Origin: Methanobacteriota archaeon
GTDB lineage: Archaea; Thermoplasmatota; Poseidoniia; MGIII; CG-Epi1
DNA length: 21,967 nt
Direction of reading: 5' to 3'
NCBI GenBank assembly: GCA_014240055.1
Contig: JAAZXP010000011.1
Location: 1-21,967 of the forward strand
Shown: positions 1-8,255 of the stretch, one piece after another
Position numbering within the stretch: position 1 is the first letter of the stretch
Layout of the letters: each line of letters opens with the position of its first letter
The notes under the pieces: model-generated
The model's database searches: none
What the model saw: only the letters and a program-made list of their open reading frames with translations
What the model was told of the DNA's origin: nothing
Position numbers and translations under genes: made by a program

Positions 1-332
1 ACGGAATATGAAGATTTAATCCACTTAAACAAATCACGAAGTATTAGACGTAGATCATCTGCAACTTTAGTCGATTTATATTCCACACGTAAAGGAACTT
101 CGGCATATATTTTCCGATTTACTACTCCAGCTTCCTCTAAATCTTCCAAACGCCTACTAAGTGTTGTAGAAGTGACATTTAATCTTCTTTTTAATTCATT
201 AAATCTAATTGGAACTTTAGATTCCCCAAGTATGTACATTATGTGAAGAACATGAGCCTTCCCAAGAAGCCCTATGAATTTTCCAGCTTCAGATTTAATA
301 CAAAATGGCTTAATTTGTTGCTCTAGTTGCAT
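1..332 (-). CDS. HxlR-family winged-helix transcriptional regulator (3' end cut by window edge)
   Basis: Read by hand on the minus strand from ATG at 332: 110 codons remain open to the window edge, so the C-terminus is missing. The protein has a Cys at residue 11, a helical region with GLLGKAHVLHIMYIL, then NELKRRLNVTSTTLSRRLEDL (about 46-66), which matches the helix-turn-helix of HxlR (DUF24) regulators. The wing with EVPLRVEY (about 78-85) is also typical of the family. HxlR proteins are dimeric DNA-binding repressors or activators, often redox or aldehyde responsive, and the N-terminal Cys is commonly conserved. It is divergent from the CDGSH-like miniprotein gene at 439. A TATA-like CTATATTAAA (353-362, plus strand) lies about 25 nt upstream, which would make the mRNA leaderless and supports this start. 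The ligand and targets are unknown. Confidence 0.85.
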   Translation of the reverse strand, partial: MQLEQQIKPFCIKSEAGKFIGLLGKAHVLHIMYILGESKVPIRFNELKRRLNVTSTTLSRRLEDLEEAGVVNRKIYAEVPLRVEYKSTKVADDLRLILRDLFKWIKSSYS

Positions 333-438
333 AATGATACTTAGTTGTAGTACTATATTAAATACAAAGTATCGACTGTGATACTAGTCTCAATTAAGAG
401 ACTTTTCACTTAAAATATGGTCATGGTTAGATATATTT
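333..438. promoter_or_regulatory. Divergent promoter/operator region with three GATACT half-sites
   Basis: This is the intergenic region between the divergent HxlR gene and the 38-codon gene. GATACT occurs at 336-341 and 380-385, and in inverted orientation (AGTATC) at 368-373. The 368-385 pair forms a dyad with a 6-nt spacer. A second, imperfect dyad is GATACT (336-341) with AGTACT (349-354). TATA-like elements are CTATATTAAA (353-362, for the minus gene) and TTAAAATATG (410-419, for the plus gene at 439). The first half-site lies 4 nt from the regulator's start codon, so autoregulation is plausible. The repeats are seen in the sequence; binding is inference. Confidence 0.5.
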
Positions 439-555
439 ATGAATAAATGTGGATGTGGCAGATCTCCGACTGGCTTTTGCAAAGGCTGGCACGGACTGTC
501 TAAAGAAGAATACGATGTACAATTGAAAGAATACCAGGAAAATACAGAAGAATAA
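439..555 (+). CDS. CDGSH-like Cys/His miniprotein, 38 aa
   Basis: A 38-codon open frame runs from ATG at 439 to TAA at 553-555. The protein has C4-G-C6-G-R-S9 and then F-C14-K-G-W-H18, followed by an acidic helical tail rich in Glu, Tyr and Gln. The spacing C-x-C-x2-S-x4-C-K-G-W-H is one residue shorter than the classical CDGSH iron-sulfur motif (C-x-C-x2-S/T-x3-P-x-C-D-G-S-H), whose three Cys and one His bind a 2Fe-2S cluster. A TATA-like TTAAAATATG at 410-419 sits about 25 nt upstream of the ATG and would give a leaderless mRNA. It lies between a redox-type HxlR regulator and a flavin/F420-type oxidoreductase, so a redox role is possible. Zinc or iron-sulfur binding is inference. Its small size leaves some doubt that it is translated. 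Confidence 0.7.
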   Translation: MNKCGCGRSPTGFCKGWHGLSKEEYDVQLKEYQENTEE

Positions 556-651
556 TAATCTGACTACCTGATATTAAATAAAATTAAAACTCAACTTAAT
601 TAAAGACATTGATTGAATGTATTACATCTCATTCAAAAAATGGGCTTAGTT

Positions 652-1677
652 ATGGAAATTGGAATACACACCTTTGCATCTGCCAATTTTAAGGATAAAA
701 ATGGAAATCAAATTCCTAATGATCAAGCCATAAACGAATTAATTGATAGAATTGTATTCGCCGACAAAGTTGGAATAGATGAAGTTGGTATAGGAGAACA
801 TCACAGAGAAGAATTCCTTGACTCGGCCGCACATATTACCCTAGCTGCAGCTGCTGCAAGAACTAAAAATATTAGATTGGCGAGTTCAGTTACTGTCCTT
901 AGTGCTGCAGATCCGGTAAGAGTATTCCAAAATTTTGCCACACTAGATTTAGTTTCAAATGGTAGGGCTGAAATCATAGCTGGCCGAGGTTCATTTACTG
1001 AAGCTTATCCTCTTTTTGGTCTCAGAATGGAAGATTATAATGGCCTTTATGCTGAAAAACTAGATTTATTACTAAAAATCCGAGATAATGAAATTGTTAA
1101 TTGGTCCGGTAAATTTAGACCTGATTTAGTAGAACAAGCAGTCTATCCTAGACCCATTCAAGACCCACTACCAATTTGGGTTGGTGTTGGAGGCACTCCT
1201 GAATCCTTTGTTAGAGCTGGCGTACTTGGATTGCCATTAATGATTGCTATAATTGGTGGAGAAACTCATCGTTTTGCACCACTCGTAGAATTGTATAGAA
1301 ATGCAGGTGAAAAAGCAGGACATGATCCTGAAAAATTAAAGGTTGGAGTACATTCTCTAGGATATGTTGCTGAAACAAGAGAACAAGCTATCAATGACTT
1401 CTTTCCAGGTTATGCTGAATCATTCACCCGAATTGGAAGAGAAAGAGGCTGGCCACCCGTTACAATGTCACATTTTGAATCTCAAATTGGGCCTACAGGT
1501 GCATTAGTCGTCGGAAATGTGGAAGAAGTTGTTGAAAAAGTTCTACGCCACAGTGAGGCATTAGGTGGACTTTCAAGATTTAGCTTTCAGTTAGATGTTG
1601 CTGGTTTAACACATGAACAACTAATGAATGCCATTGATTTACTAGGAACTAAAGTTTCACCGTTAGTAAATAAATAG
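652..1677 (+). CDS. LLM-class (luciferase-like) flavin/F420-dependent oxidoreductase
   Basis: A 341-aa protein of the bacterial luciferase-like monooxygenase superfamily, a TIM barrel that uses FMN or F420. The N-terminus MEIGIHTFA is the usual first beta strand. IGEHHREE follows, and then TVLSAADPVRVFQ with ATLDLVSNGRAEI and AGRGSF; these are hallmark blocks of the family. The frame is open further upstream (TTG 613, ATG 640), but the strand begins at ATG 652 as in relatives, so 652 was chosen; 640 would add only four residues. AT-rich TATA candidates are TATTAAATA (572-580) and CTTAATTAAAG (595-605). mutS begins 19 nt after its stop, so they may be cotranscribed. The substrate cannot be told from sequence, nor can FMN be separated from F420. 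Confidence 0.85.
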   Translation: MEIGIHTFASANFKDKNGNQIPNDQAINELIDRIVFADKVGIDEVGIGEHHREEFLDSAAHITLAAAAARTKNIRLASSVTVLSAADPVRVFQNFATLDLVSNGRAEIIAGRGSFTEAYPLFGLRMEDYNGLYAEKLDLLLKIRDNEIVNWSGKFRPDLVEQAVYPRPIQDPLPIWVGVGGTPESFVRAGVLGLPLMIAIIGGETHRFAPLVELYRNAGEKAGHDPEKLKVGVHSLGYVAETREQAINDFFPGYAESFTRIGRERGWPPVTMSHFESQIGPTGALVVGNVEEVVEKVLRHSEALGGLSRFSFQLDVAGLTHEQLMNAIDLLGTKVSPLVNK

Positions 1678-1696
1678 GGCCGGTATTCCCTACTTC

Positions 1697-4258
1697 TTGT
1701 CCAGTCCGATGATGCGTCAGTACCACGCCATAAAACGTGAAAATCCCGATTCAATTCTATTATTTAGAATGGGGGATTTTTATGAAACATTTGGCGACGA
1801 TGCAGTAGTTGTTGCCAAAGATTTGAATATTACTTTAACTGCCAGAGATAAGAATTCTGATAATCCCATTCCATTAGCTGGAGTACCTTATCATGCACTA
1901 GATGGCTATCTTGGGAAATTAATCAAAAAAGGACATAGAGTCGCTATCTGTGAACAACTAGAAGATCCCAAAAGTTCAAAGGGTATCGTAAGAAGAGGAG
2001 TTACTAGAATAGTAAGTCCAGGAACTGTTGTTGAAGGTACTATGCTGAGTAATTCCAATAATTTCTTAGCATCCATTAATGAAACTGATGATGGCCTTGG
2101 TCTAGCAATAATGGATATTTCTACTGGTGAATTTGCTACTGCTCAATTTGCAGATAGAGAATCATTAGAATCTGAAATGATGAGATATTCACCTTCGGAA
2201 GTTATTGTTCCTGAAGGGAATGAGCATATTGAAAATTGGATGATGGCTCTCGGAGTAAATACAACTCCACAGAAAGCAGATGCATGGATGTATCCAGTTG
2301 CTAAGAAAACATTAGAAAAAAGATTTGGAAGTGTTGAAGAATTAAAAACGTATCCAATGGCCGTTGCAGCTGCAGGATCAATCTTATCTTATGCTACTGA
2401 AACTCAATTTAGTGAATTACCACATCTAAGACCGCCTTCGTTGATGATTAAAGCAAAAACAATGACTTTGGATGCAGTCACATTAAGAAATTTAGAAATT
2501 GTACGTACTATTAGTGATTCTTCAAAAGATACTCTTTTTGCAGTTGTAAACAAAACGTCTACAGCCGGAGGTTCACGAAGACTAAAAGATTGGTTTTTGA
2601 GACCATTGCATGATTTGAAGAAAGTCAACGAAAGACATGACGCAGTACAAGAATTATTTGATAATACACTAAGTCGAAGAGAAATACGAGATATTTTGAA
2701 GGGATTTCAAGATGTTGAACGATTATTATCAAGATTAGGACATGGATCAATTTCACCTAGAGACTTGGATAGTCTGCGTTTTAGTCTAAATACAGTTAAA
2801 GAATTGAAACAATTCCTTACAGAAGAACCTCTCAAATCTAAACTAATGAAAAAATTAGTTAAATCTATTGACATACACAAACAAGTTTCCAAGAAATTAA
2901 CTGAAGCCATCGTTGAAGAGCCTCCTTTAGTTCTTAGAGATGGCGGAATTTTCAAAAAAGGATATTCTAAAGAATTAGACGATTTGAGATCGAAGGCCAG
3001 TAGTGGACGCGAATGGGTTATTGCTCTTGAAGCTGAAGAAAAGAAAAAGACCGGAATACCAAAGCTAAAAATTGGATACAATAGAGTATTCGGATATTAT
3101 CTAGAAATTCCAAAAGCCTTTGCTAAGAAAGTACCTGAAAGCTATCACAGAAAACAAACTGTTGCAGCAGGGGACCGATATATTACTCCCGAACTGAAAG
3201 AAAAAGAAACTACGATTCTAAGAGCTGACGAACGTTCGCAAGCTCTTGAAGCTGAACTATTCAAAGAATTGAGAGAATGGGTAATGGAATTTTTGGGTTC
3301 ATTACAAGCAACAACAATGGCAATCTCTAGAATAGATGCAGTTTGCTCATTAGCTGAAGTTAGTCAAGCTAATAATTATGTTAGACCTGAAATGTCGAAC
3401 GATGGTGCTCTTTCAATATCAGATGGAAGACATCCTGTAATTGAAGTTCTAAGAGAGGGAAAATACATTCCAAACAGTCTACAGTTGGACAATAAGCAAA
3501 GACAATTGATGATTTTGACAGGACCAAACATGGGTGGTAAATCGACCTATATGCGGCAAACTGCTCTAATTTGTGTAATGGCTCAGGCTGGTTGTTTTGT
3601 TCCTGCTTCATCAGCAAGGCTGGGAATGGTTGATCGTGTTTTCACACGAGTTGGTGCACATGACGATCTAGTTCATGGACATTCAACATTTATGGTTGAA
3701 ATGTTGGAATTAGCAAATATTCTAAGGAATGCTACTACTGACAGTTTAGTTTTATTAGATGAAATTGGTAGAGGAACGTCTACTTTCGATGGCTTAGCAT
3801 TAGCATGGGCTGTGTCTGAACAATTACACGCCGAAAAAGGTGTCAAAACATTGTTTGCTACCCATTATCACCAATTGACTGATGTTGCAAAGATATTGGA
3901 TAGATCTGTGAATTGCCATATGCAAGCAAAAGAAGATGGCCATGAATTAACATTACTACACAGAGTGGCTGAAGGGCCAACTGATGCCTCTTTTGGTATT
4001 CATGTTGCAAAAATGGCAGGAGTTCCAGAAGAAGTTCTAGCCAGAGCGCGTAAAGTCCTGGAAAATCTGGAGCAAGGAACAACAATCGAAGTATCTAAAA
4101 CTGGTCCAGTACAATCTGTATTCAGTGCTAATTTTGGAGCAAGATCTGAAGTTAAAGAAAATCCAGTTATTAATGAAATAAAAAAGATGGACTTGATGAA
4201 TTTAACACCTTTACAAGCCTTAGAGAAATTACACGATATTCAACAAAAATTACTCTAA
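1697..4258 (+). CDS. mutS: DNA mismatch repair ATPase MutS (MutS1)
   Basis: Recognises base mismatches and small loops and, with MutL, starts mismatch repair. At 853 aa it is the same length as classical bacterial MutS. The mismatch-reading motif F28-Y29-E30 lies in MGDFYE in the N-terminal domain. The connector and clamp/lever domains fill roughly 120-540. The ATPase has Walker A (TGPNMGGKST from T608), Walker B (LLDEIGRGTSTFDG with D688, E689) and FATHYHQLT, and there is a C-terminal dimerisation tail. The presence of FYE and the full length exclude MutS2. The chosen start is TTG 1697 (SSPMMRQY aligns with the usual N-terminus); ATG 1709 is the alternative. Its stop overlaps the stop of the convergent gene. 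No mutL is in the window. Confidence 0.97.
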   Translation: MSSPMMRQYHAIKRENPDSILLFRMGDFYETFGDDAVVVAKDLNITLTARDKNSDNPIPLAGVPYHALDGYLGKLIKKGHRVAICEQLEDPKSSKGIVRRGVTRIVSPGTVVEGTMLSNSNNFLASINETDDGLGLAIMDISTGEFATAQFADRESLESEMMRYSPSEVIVPEGNEHIENWMMALGVNTTPQKADAWMYPVAKKTLEKRFGSVEELKTYPMAVAAAGSILSYATETQFSELPHLRPPSLMIKAKTMTLDAVTLRNLEIVRTISDSSKDTLFAVVNKTSTAGGSRRLKDWFLRPLHDLKKVNERHDAVQELFDNTLSRREIRDILKGFQDVERLLSRLGHGSISPRDLDSLRFSLNTVKELKQFLTEEPLKSKLMKKLVKSIDIHKQVSKKLTEAIVEEPPLVLRDGGIFKKGYSKELDDLRSKASSGREWVIALEAEEKKKTGIPKLKIGYNRVFGYYLEIPKAFAKKVPESYHRKQTVAAGDRYITPELKEKETTILRADERSQALEAELFKELREWVMEFLGSLQATTMAISRIDAVCSLAEVSQANNYVRPEMSNDGALSISDGRHPVIEVLREGKYIPNSLQLDNKQRQLMILTGPNMGGKSTYMRQTALICVMAQAGCFVPASSARLGMVDRVFTRVGAHDDLVHGHSTFMVEMLELANILRNATTDSLVLLDEIGRGTSTFDGLALAWAVSEQLHAEKGVKTLFATHYHQLTDVAKILDRSVNCHMQAKEDGHELTLLHRVAEGPTDASFGIHVAKMAGVPEEVLARARKVLENLEQGTTIEVSKTGPVQSVFSANFGARSEVKENPVINEIKKMDLMNLTPLQALEKLHDIQQKLL

Positions 4259-4947
4259 CCAATTGTTATAAAAGAAGTTCTAGAATTTGAATTCCCCTCT
4301 GCATCACTAGCTGTAAAAACAAAAGTGTAAGATGCAACATCTAAACCATTTTCAAAGTAATAGTAGTACAAACTATTACCTTCAATTCCAAATTCATTAT
4401 CTGCTTCAACTTTTTCCATTACTTGAGCACTAAGAAACCCACTAGCTCCTTTACTCGCTGAAAATTGAACTTCATCCACTCCCCAATTATCTTTAACTGA
4501 AATTACTAACACAAATGGAGTATCGATTCCAATAACTTCGGTTTCATTCCATTGCCCATCCATCTCGACAAAAGTATCTACTTGTTGGAATTTAGGCTTA
4601 GCAATATCATTGAAAGGAGGATTTGAAAGTAAAATAAATATTCCTAACCACGCCATAAAAGACATCATCATTGGACCTACCCAATTCTTCCTTTCAAATT
4701 CACTGGTATCAAAGAATAGTGGAAGAATCTTAATCAAACCAAAAGGTGATGCGAATCCAATATACATAACAAGTCCACCAAAAGGAGTCATTCTTACTAA
4801 GGAATAACATATTACTGCAATAATCAAAGCATAGAAAACTGAGAATATAGTGATTATCGAATCTCTAGTCTCTTTTGTACGATATTCTTCTTTGTTAAAT
4901 TCAGGAAACGAAAAAATTTCTTCTCGTTTACCCTTTTTCTTTGACAT
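4255..4947 (-). CDS. Three-pass membrane protein with Ig-like extracytoplasmic domain, unknown function
   Basis: A 230-aa protein of no family I recognise. ATG 4947 was chosen although the frame is open to 4998: the sequence MSKKKGKREE is a typical basic cytoplasmic start, and a TATA-like element (CTTTATTTAA on minus, 4967-4976) lies about 25 nt upstream, consistent with a leaderless mRNA. Hydrophobic segments are at about 30-51, 57-78 and 89-108. Residues 110-230 form a beta-rich domain with an aromatic FVFTASDAEGNS strand near the end, as in Ig/cadherin-like folds, probably outside the cell. The gene is divergent from the M50 protease and may share its promoter region. It is convergent with mutS, and the two stop codons share bases 4256-4257. 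Confidence 0.8.
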   Translation of the reverse strand: MSKKKGKREEIFSFPEFNKEEYRTKETRDSIITIFSVFYALIIAVICYSLVRMTPFGGLVMYIGFASPFGLIKILPLFFDTSEFERKNWVGPMMMSFMAWLGIFILLSNPPFNDIAKPKFQQVDTFVEMDGQWNETEVIGIDTPFVLVISVKDNWGVDEVQFSASKGASGFLSAQVMEKVEADNEFGIEGNSLYYYYFENGLDVASYTFVFTASDAEGNSNSRTSFITIG

Positions 4948-5008
4948 TATGCGCTTATAATGGAGGTTAAATAAAGCCCCATGTGGAGTCCAATTCACTT
5001 AGGAACCT
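4948..5008. promoter_or_regulatory. Compact divergent promoter, membrane protein / M50 protease
   Basis: A 61-bp region between two divergent starts. TTAAATAAAG at 4967-4976 can act as a TATA element in both directions. It lies about 25 nt from ATG 4947 on minus (leaderless) and predicts a plus start near 4996, 12-13 nt before ATG 5009. AGGA at 5001-5004 precedes the plus ATG by 4 nt. The element is seen; bidirectional use is inference. Confidence 0.4.
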
Positions 5009-7093
5009 ATGGCACAGAAGAAGACTGAGACCGATGAAGATATGCCAATAGAAGAAGTAAAACCAATAGAACCTGATTTTTCAGGCCTACCTATTGAAAT
5101 CCATATTCGCCGTCATTTCCAATTTATTTTCATTCTAAGTATCTGCTTATTTCTAGGATATTTCGTATTTGCATTAACACTTTTAGCTTGGGTAACTTCC
5201 GTTAGATGGGCAGATAATGAAGGTCATTTAGCAAAATATAATCTCGAATTAGTTTGGGGACGTTCTTTCATAATGTGGAGAACTGATTGGGGTAAAGATT
5301 TCATAGAAAATTTATCTCAATACAGGACCTTCTGGAAGAGAGTCGGAGATGTTTGGGTTGTAACCGTTTTCACGATTATGGTGCTCATGTTCTTGCTACT
5401 TGTATGGCAAGCTACTCTAGCTTGGCAGATTCCTAAAAGTGCTTCAGTTTCACCTAAAATGATGATTGGATTGCCTGGTCTTAATCCCGTAATTCCTCTT
5501 TGGTATGGTATCTTGGCACTGGGTATTGCAATGGTTATTCACGAATTTAGTCACGGAATTCTAAGTCGTGTAGCTGACGTTAAAGTCAAAGCATTAGGTT
5601 TACTTCTTTTTATTTTCCCAGTTGGAGCTTTTGTTGAACCCGATGAAGAAGGGATGAAATCCATGAAAAAATGGGAAAGAATGAGACTCTATGCAGCTGG
5701 CCCTGGAAGTAACATGGTTGTTGCACTTATTTGTTCTATTATGTTTTCTTGGGTAATGGTTTCTTCATTGGAACCTTCGAATGAGGGCGTTCTATCTGCA
5801 AGTGTAGTTGTAGACTACGGTGGTGAAGAAGCAGGACTTGAACCTTGGATGTTGATAACAGCCATAGATGATCAAGAAATAACAAGTGCAGACGACTTTA
5901 GTGACGCCTTGAATGAAACTTATGTTGGCCAAGTAGTCAATGTTTCAGTACTAGATAAGGGAAATCCCGATACGTATCAAGTTACTCTATCTGATAAAGG
6001 AAGTTATTATCTGAAATATTATCCTGATAATTACGAACCTTGGATGTCTGGAAAAGGATTCATGGGTATTGCTGTGGTAGACCCTGATGCTATAACTGAA
6101 AATTTAGCACATCCTGCCAATAGTGGAGGCTCAATGTTACAATACATTACTCTACCTTTCCAAGATTTGCAACCTTTCCCTGAACACTTTACAGCTCTCT
6201 TTGAACCTACTGGAATTGTAGGTATATTACCTGACAATATTTTCTGGATTTTAGCTAATTGTTTTTACTGGATTTTCTGGCTTAATTTGATGGTCGGATT
6301 AACGAATGCCCTTCCTGCAGTACCTCTAGATGGGGGATTCATATTTGCTGACGGAGTGACTGGCATCTTAGATAAAGTCAAGAAAAGCTGGTCTGAAGAA
6401 AAGAAAGAAACTATTGTCGATAATTTAGTTGGTGTTCTAGCTTTCAGCGTTATTTTCCTTGTATTTTGGCAATTAATTGGGCCAAAACTTGTTGGAGTGG
6501 ACCCTGTAATTTTAGATGCAAATATCGATGCTTCGGGCAATGAGGGATTCAATGGAGATGTATTCACATTTGACGCTTCAGGATCTGAGGGTAGCTTTGT
6601 ATCCTATGAATGGGAATTCGGTGATGGAAGTTCTGACACGGGAGAAAGGGTGAGTTATAATTGGTCTGAAGGCGGAGTTTATTTTGTTGTTTTGACAGCT
6701 AAAGATTCTGAAGATCGGCAAAGTGTAGAATTTTATCAAGTAACTATTGATTATACTGGAACGGGTAGTGGTGAAGTTCCAGGTGGACAAGAAGATATTG
6801 TGAGTGCAGAGGTAAATCCTTATGTTAATAAAATAAAAATTTCGGGAAATATAACCGGAGATAATGGATTACCAGTTGTTGCATCAGATGTTACTATTAC
6901 AATCAATGGACCGTCGGGAACTGAGTTTACCGAAACCTACTCTCTAAACAATGGACAAAGACAACCTTTCACTTTCAGTATTGATGAAGGAGAAATGGTT
7001 GGAGATTGGGAAATGATTCTAGAGTCGAACGATGCGGCCTCTGATTTTACTTACGAATACGATTGGTTTAATTATTTCCAATCAAGTAACTGA
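5009..7093 (+). CDS. M50-family (site-2-type) membrane metalloprotease with PDZ-like insert and C-terminal PKD domain
   Basis: An intramembrane zinc protease of the S2P/RseP type, 694 aa. TM1 is at about 37-62 after an acidic N-terminus, with further hydrophobic segments near 115-137 and 155-183. The zinc motif H178-E179-F-S-H182 (HEFSHG) lies in the last of these, and a further segment (229-253) follows AAGPGSN. The second active-site motif is NALPAVPLDGG with D441. Between them is a PDZ-like stretch (about 262-340, GGEEAGLEPWMLITAIDDQ). A last TM ends near 492. Then comes a PKD domain (about 500-590, YEWEFGDGSSDTG from Y533) and a second beta-sandwich (about 605-694). Standard S2P enzymes are 350-450 aa, so the C-terminal domains are an addition. 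Substrates are unknown; regulated release of membrane-bound factors is the family role. Confidence 0.92.
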   Translation: MAQKKTETDEDMPIEEVKPIEPDFSGLPIEIHIRRHFQFIFILSICLFLGYFVFALTLLAWVTSVRWADNEGHLAKYNLELVWGRSFIMWRTDWGKDFIENLSQYRTFWKRVGDVWVVTVFTIMVLMFLLLVWQATLAWQIPKSASVSPKMMIGLPGLNPVIPLWYGILALGIAMVIHEFSHGILSRVADVKVKALGLLLFIFPVGAFVEPDEEGMKSMKKWERMRLYAAGPGSNMVVALICSIMFSWVMVSSLEPSNEGVLSASVVVDYGGEEAGLEPWMLITAIDDQEITSADDFSDALNETYVGQVVNVSVLDKGNPDTYQVTLSDKGSYYLKYYPDNYEPWMSGKGFMGIAVVDPDAITENLAHPANSGGSMLQYITLPFQDLQPFPEHFTALFEPTGIVGILPDNIFWILANCFYWIFWLNLMVGLTNALPAVPLDGGFIFADGVTGILDKVKKSWSEEKKETIVDNLVGVLAFSVIFLVFWQLIGPKLVGVDPVILDANIDASGNEGFNGDVFTFDASGSEGSFVSYEWEFGDGSSDTGERVSYNWSEGGVYFVVLTAKDSEDRQSVEFYQVTIDYTGTGSGEVPGGQEDIVSAEVNPYVNKIKISGNITGDNGLPVVASDVTITINGPSGTEFTETYSLNNGQRQPFTFSIDEGEMVGDWEMILESNDAASDFTYEYDWFNYFQSSN

Positions 7094-7136
7094 AACTTTA
7101 ATAATAGATACCATTTTTGATAAATATTAACTCAGG
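7094..7136 (+). promoter_or_regulatory. Probable promoter of the tyrosine-degradation operon
   Basis: The 43-nt gap between the M50 stop and hpd. CTTTAATAATAG (7097-7108) resembles an archaeal TATA box; a start about 25 nt downstream would fall just before ATG 7137, giving a very short or absent leader. Only the AT-rich element is seen; a promoter is inferred. Confidence 0.35.
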
Positions 7137-8255
7137 ATGATTTTGAATCCTGCCGATGTGAAAACAATGAATAAAGACCCAGTACCACTGAAAGCTGTAC
7201 ACCACGTAGAGTTTTGGGTGGGTAATGCAAAGCAAGCTGCTTATTTCTATAGAAAAGCATTCGGATTTAACCAAGTAGCCTATTCTGGTTTAGAGACTGG
7301 GAACAGAGATAGAGCAAGCTATGTTTTGGAACAAGGCAAGATAAGAATGATGTTTTCAACTCCATTGAACAGCGACAATGAAATATCTGAACATATCAAG
7401 GTACACGGAGATGGTGTCAAAGATATTGCATTTCATGTAGATGATGCAAAAGCATGCTATGAAGCCTGCATTGCCCGTGGAGCTAAAAGTGCAGCTGAAC
7501 CTGAAAATATTAGTGACGATAATGGAAGCATAACCAAAGCTTCAATCTACACATACGGCGAAACCATACATTCATTTATTTCGCATAATGACTATGATGG
7601 GCCTTTCCTTCCAGGATTTAAAGAAAATAAAATAGAAGGAAATACGGTAGGATTAAGATTTATCGACCACATTGTAGGCAATGTTGAATTAGGGAAAATG
7701 GAAGATTGGGTAAATTTCTACGCAGACATAATGGGTTTCACCCAACTTCAAGCATTTAGCGATGATGATATTTCTACTGAATATTCTGCATTAATGTCTA
7801 AAGTTATGGAAAGTGATAACGGAAGAATCAAATTCCCAATTAATGAACCTGCTGAAGGTAAAAGAAAATCACAGATTGATGAATATTTAGATTTTTATCA
7901 AGGTCCAGGAGTACAACATATTGCCTTGCTAACTGATGATATCATAAAGGCTATAACCAAACTCAAAGAAAATGGTGTTGAGTTTCTAGAAGTTCCTGAT
8001 ACTTACTATGATAATTTATCTAAAAGAGTTGGAAATATCGATGAAGATATGAAAGTATTAAAGAAGTTAAAAATTCTCGTAGATCGAGATGATGAAGGAT
8101 ATCTTCTACAATTGTTTACAAAACCTGTTGAAGATAGACCAACGGTATTCTATGAAGTTATTCAGAGAAAAGGATCAAAAGGATTTGGAGTTGGAAACTT
8201 TAAGGCTTTATTTCAAGCAATTGAAAGACATCAAGAAGAAAGAGGAAATTTGTAA
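7137..8255 (+). CDS. hpd: 4-hydroxyphenylpyruvate dioxygenase
   Basis: Converts 4-hydroxyphenylpyruvate and O2 to homogentisate and CO2, the committed step of tyrosine breakdown. It is 372 aa, a usual length, with two glyoxalase/VOC-like halves. The Fe(II) ligands are visible: H178 (FIDHIVGN), H261 (GVQHIALLTDDI) and E340 (FYEVIQR). The C-terminal GFGVGNFKALF block is diagnostic. 4-Hydroxymandelate synthase shares the fold and ligands, but the following hmgA and fahA make HPPD far more likely. The start is ATG 7137; ATG 7167 (MNKDPVP) is possible. The stop TAA shares its last A with the ATG of hmgA (TAATG), so translation is probably coupled. Confidence 0.96.
   Translation: MILNPADVKTMNKDPVPLKAVHHVEFWVGNAKQAAYFYRKAFGFNQVAYSGLETGNRDRASYVLEQGKIRMMFSTPLNSDNEISEHIKVHGDGVKDIAFHVDDAKACYEACIARGAKSAAEPENISDDNGSITKASIYTYGETIHSFISHNDYDGPFLPGFKENKIEGNTVGLRFIDHIVGNVELGKMEDWVNFYADIMGFTQLQAFSDDDISTEYSALMSKVMESDNGRIKFPINEPAEGKRKSQIDEYLDFYQGPGVQHIALLTDDIIKAITKLKENGVEFLEVPDTYYDNLSKRVGNIDEDMKVLKKLKILVDRDDEGYLLQLFTKPVEDRPTVFYEVIQRKGSKGFGVGNFKALFQAIERHQEERGNL

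Noticed and set aside
2404..4085. Minus-strand frames inside mutS
   Set aside because: They are the reverse of a strongly conserved coding sequence and show no domain or promoter.
7137..8255. 4-hydroxymandelate synthase instead of HPPD
   Set aside because: The fold and ligands are shared, but the operon partners hmgA and fahA fit homogentisate formation, and the C-terminal GFGxGNFKALF block fits HPPD.
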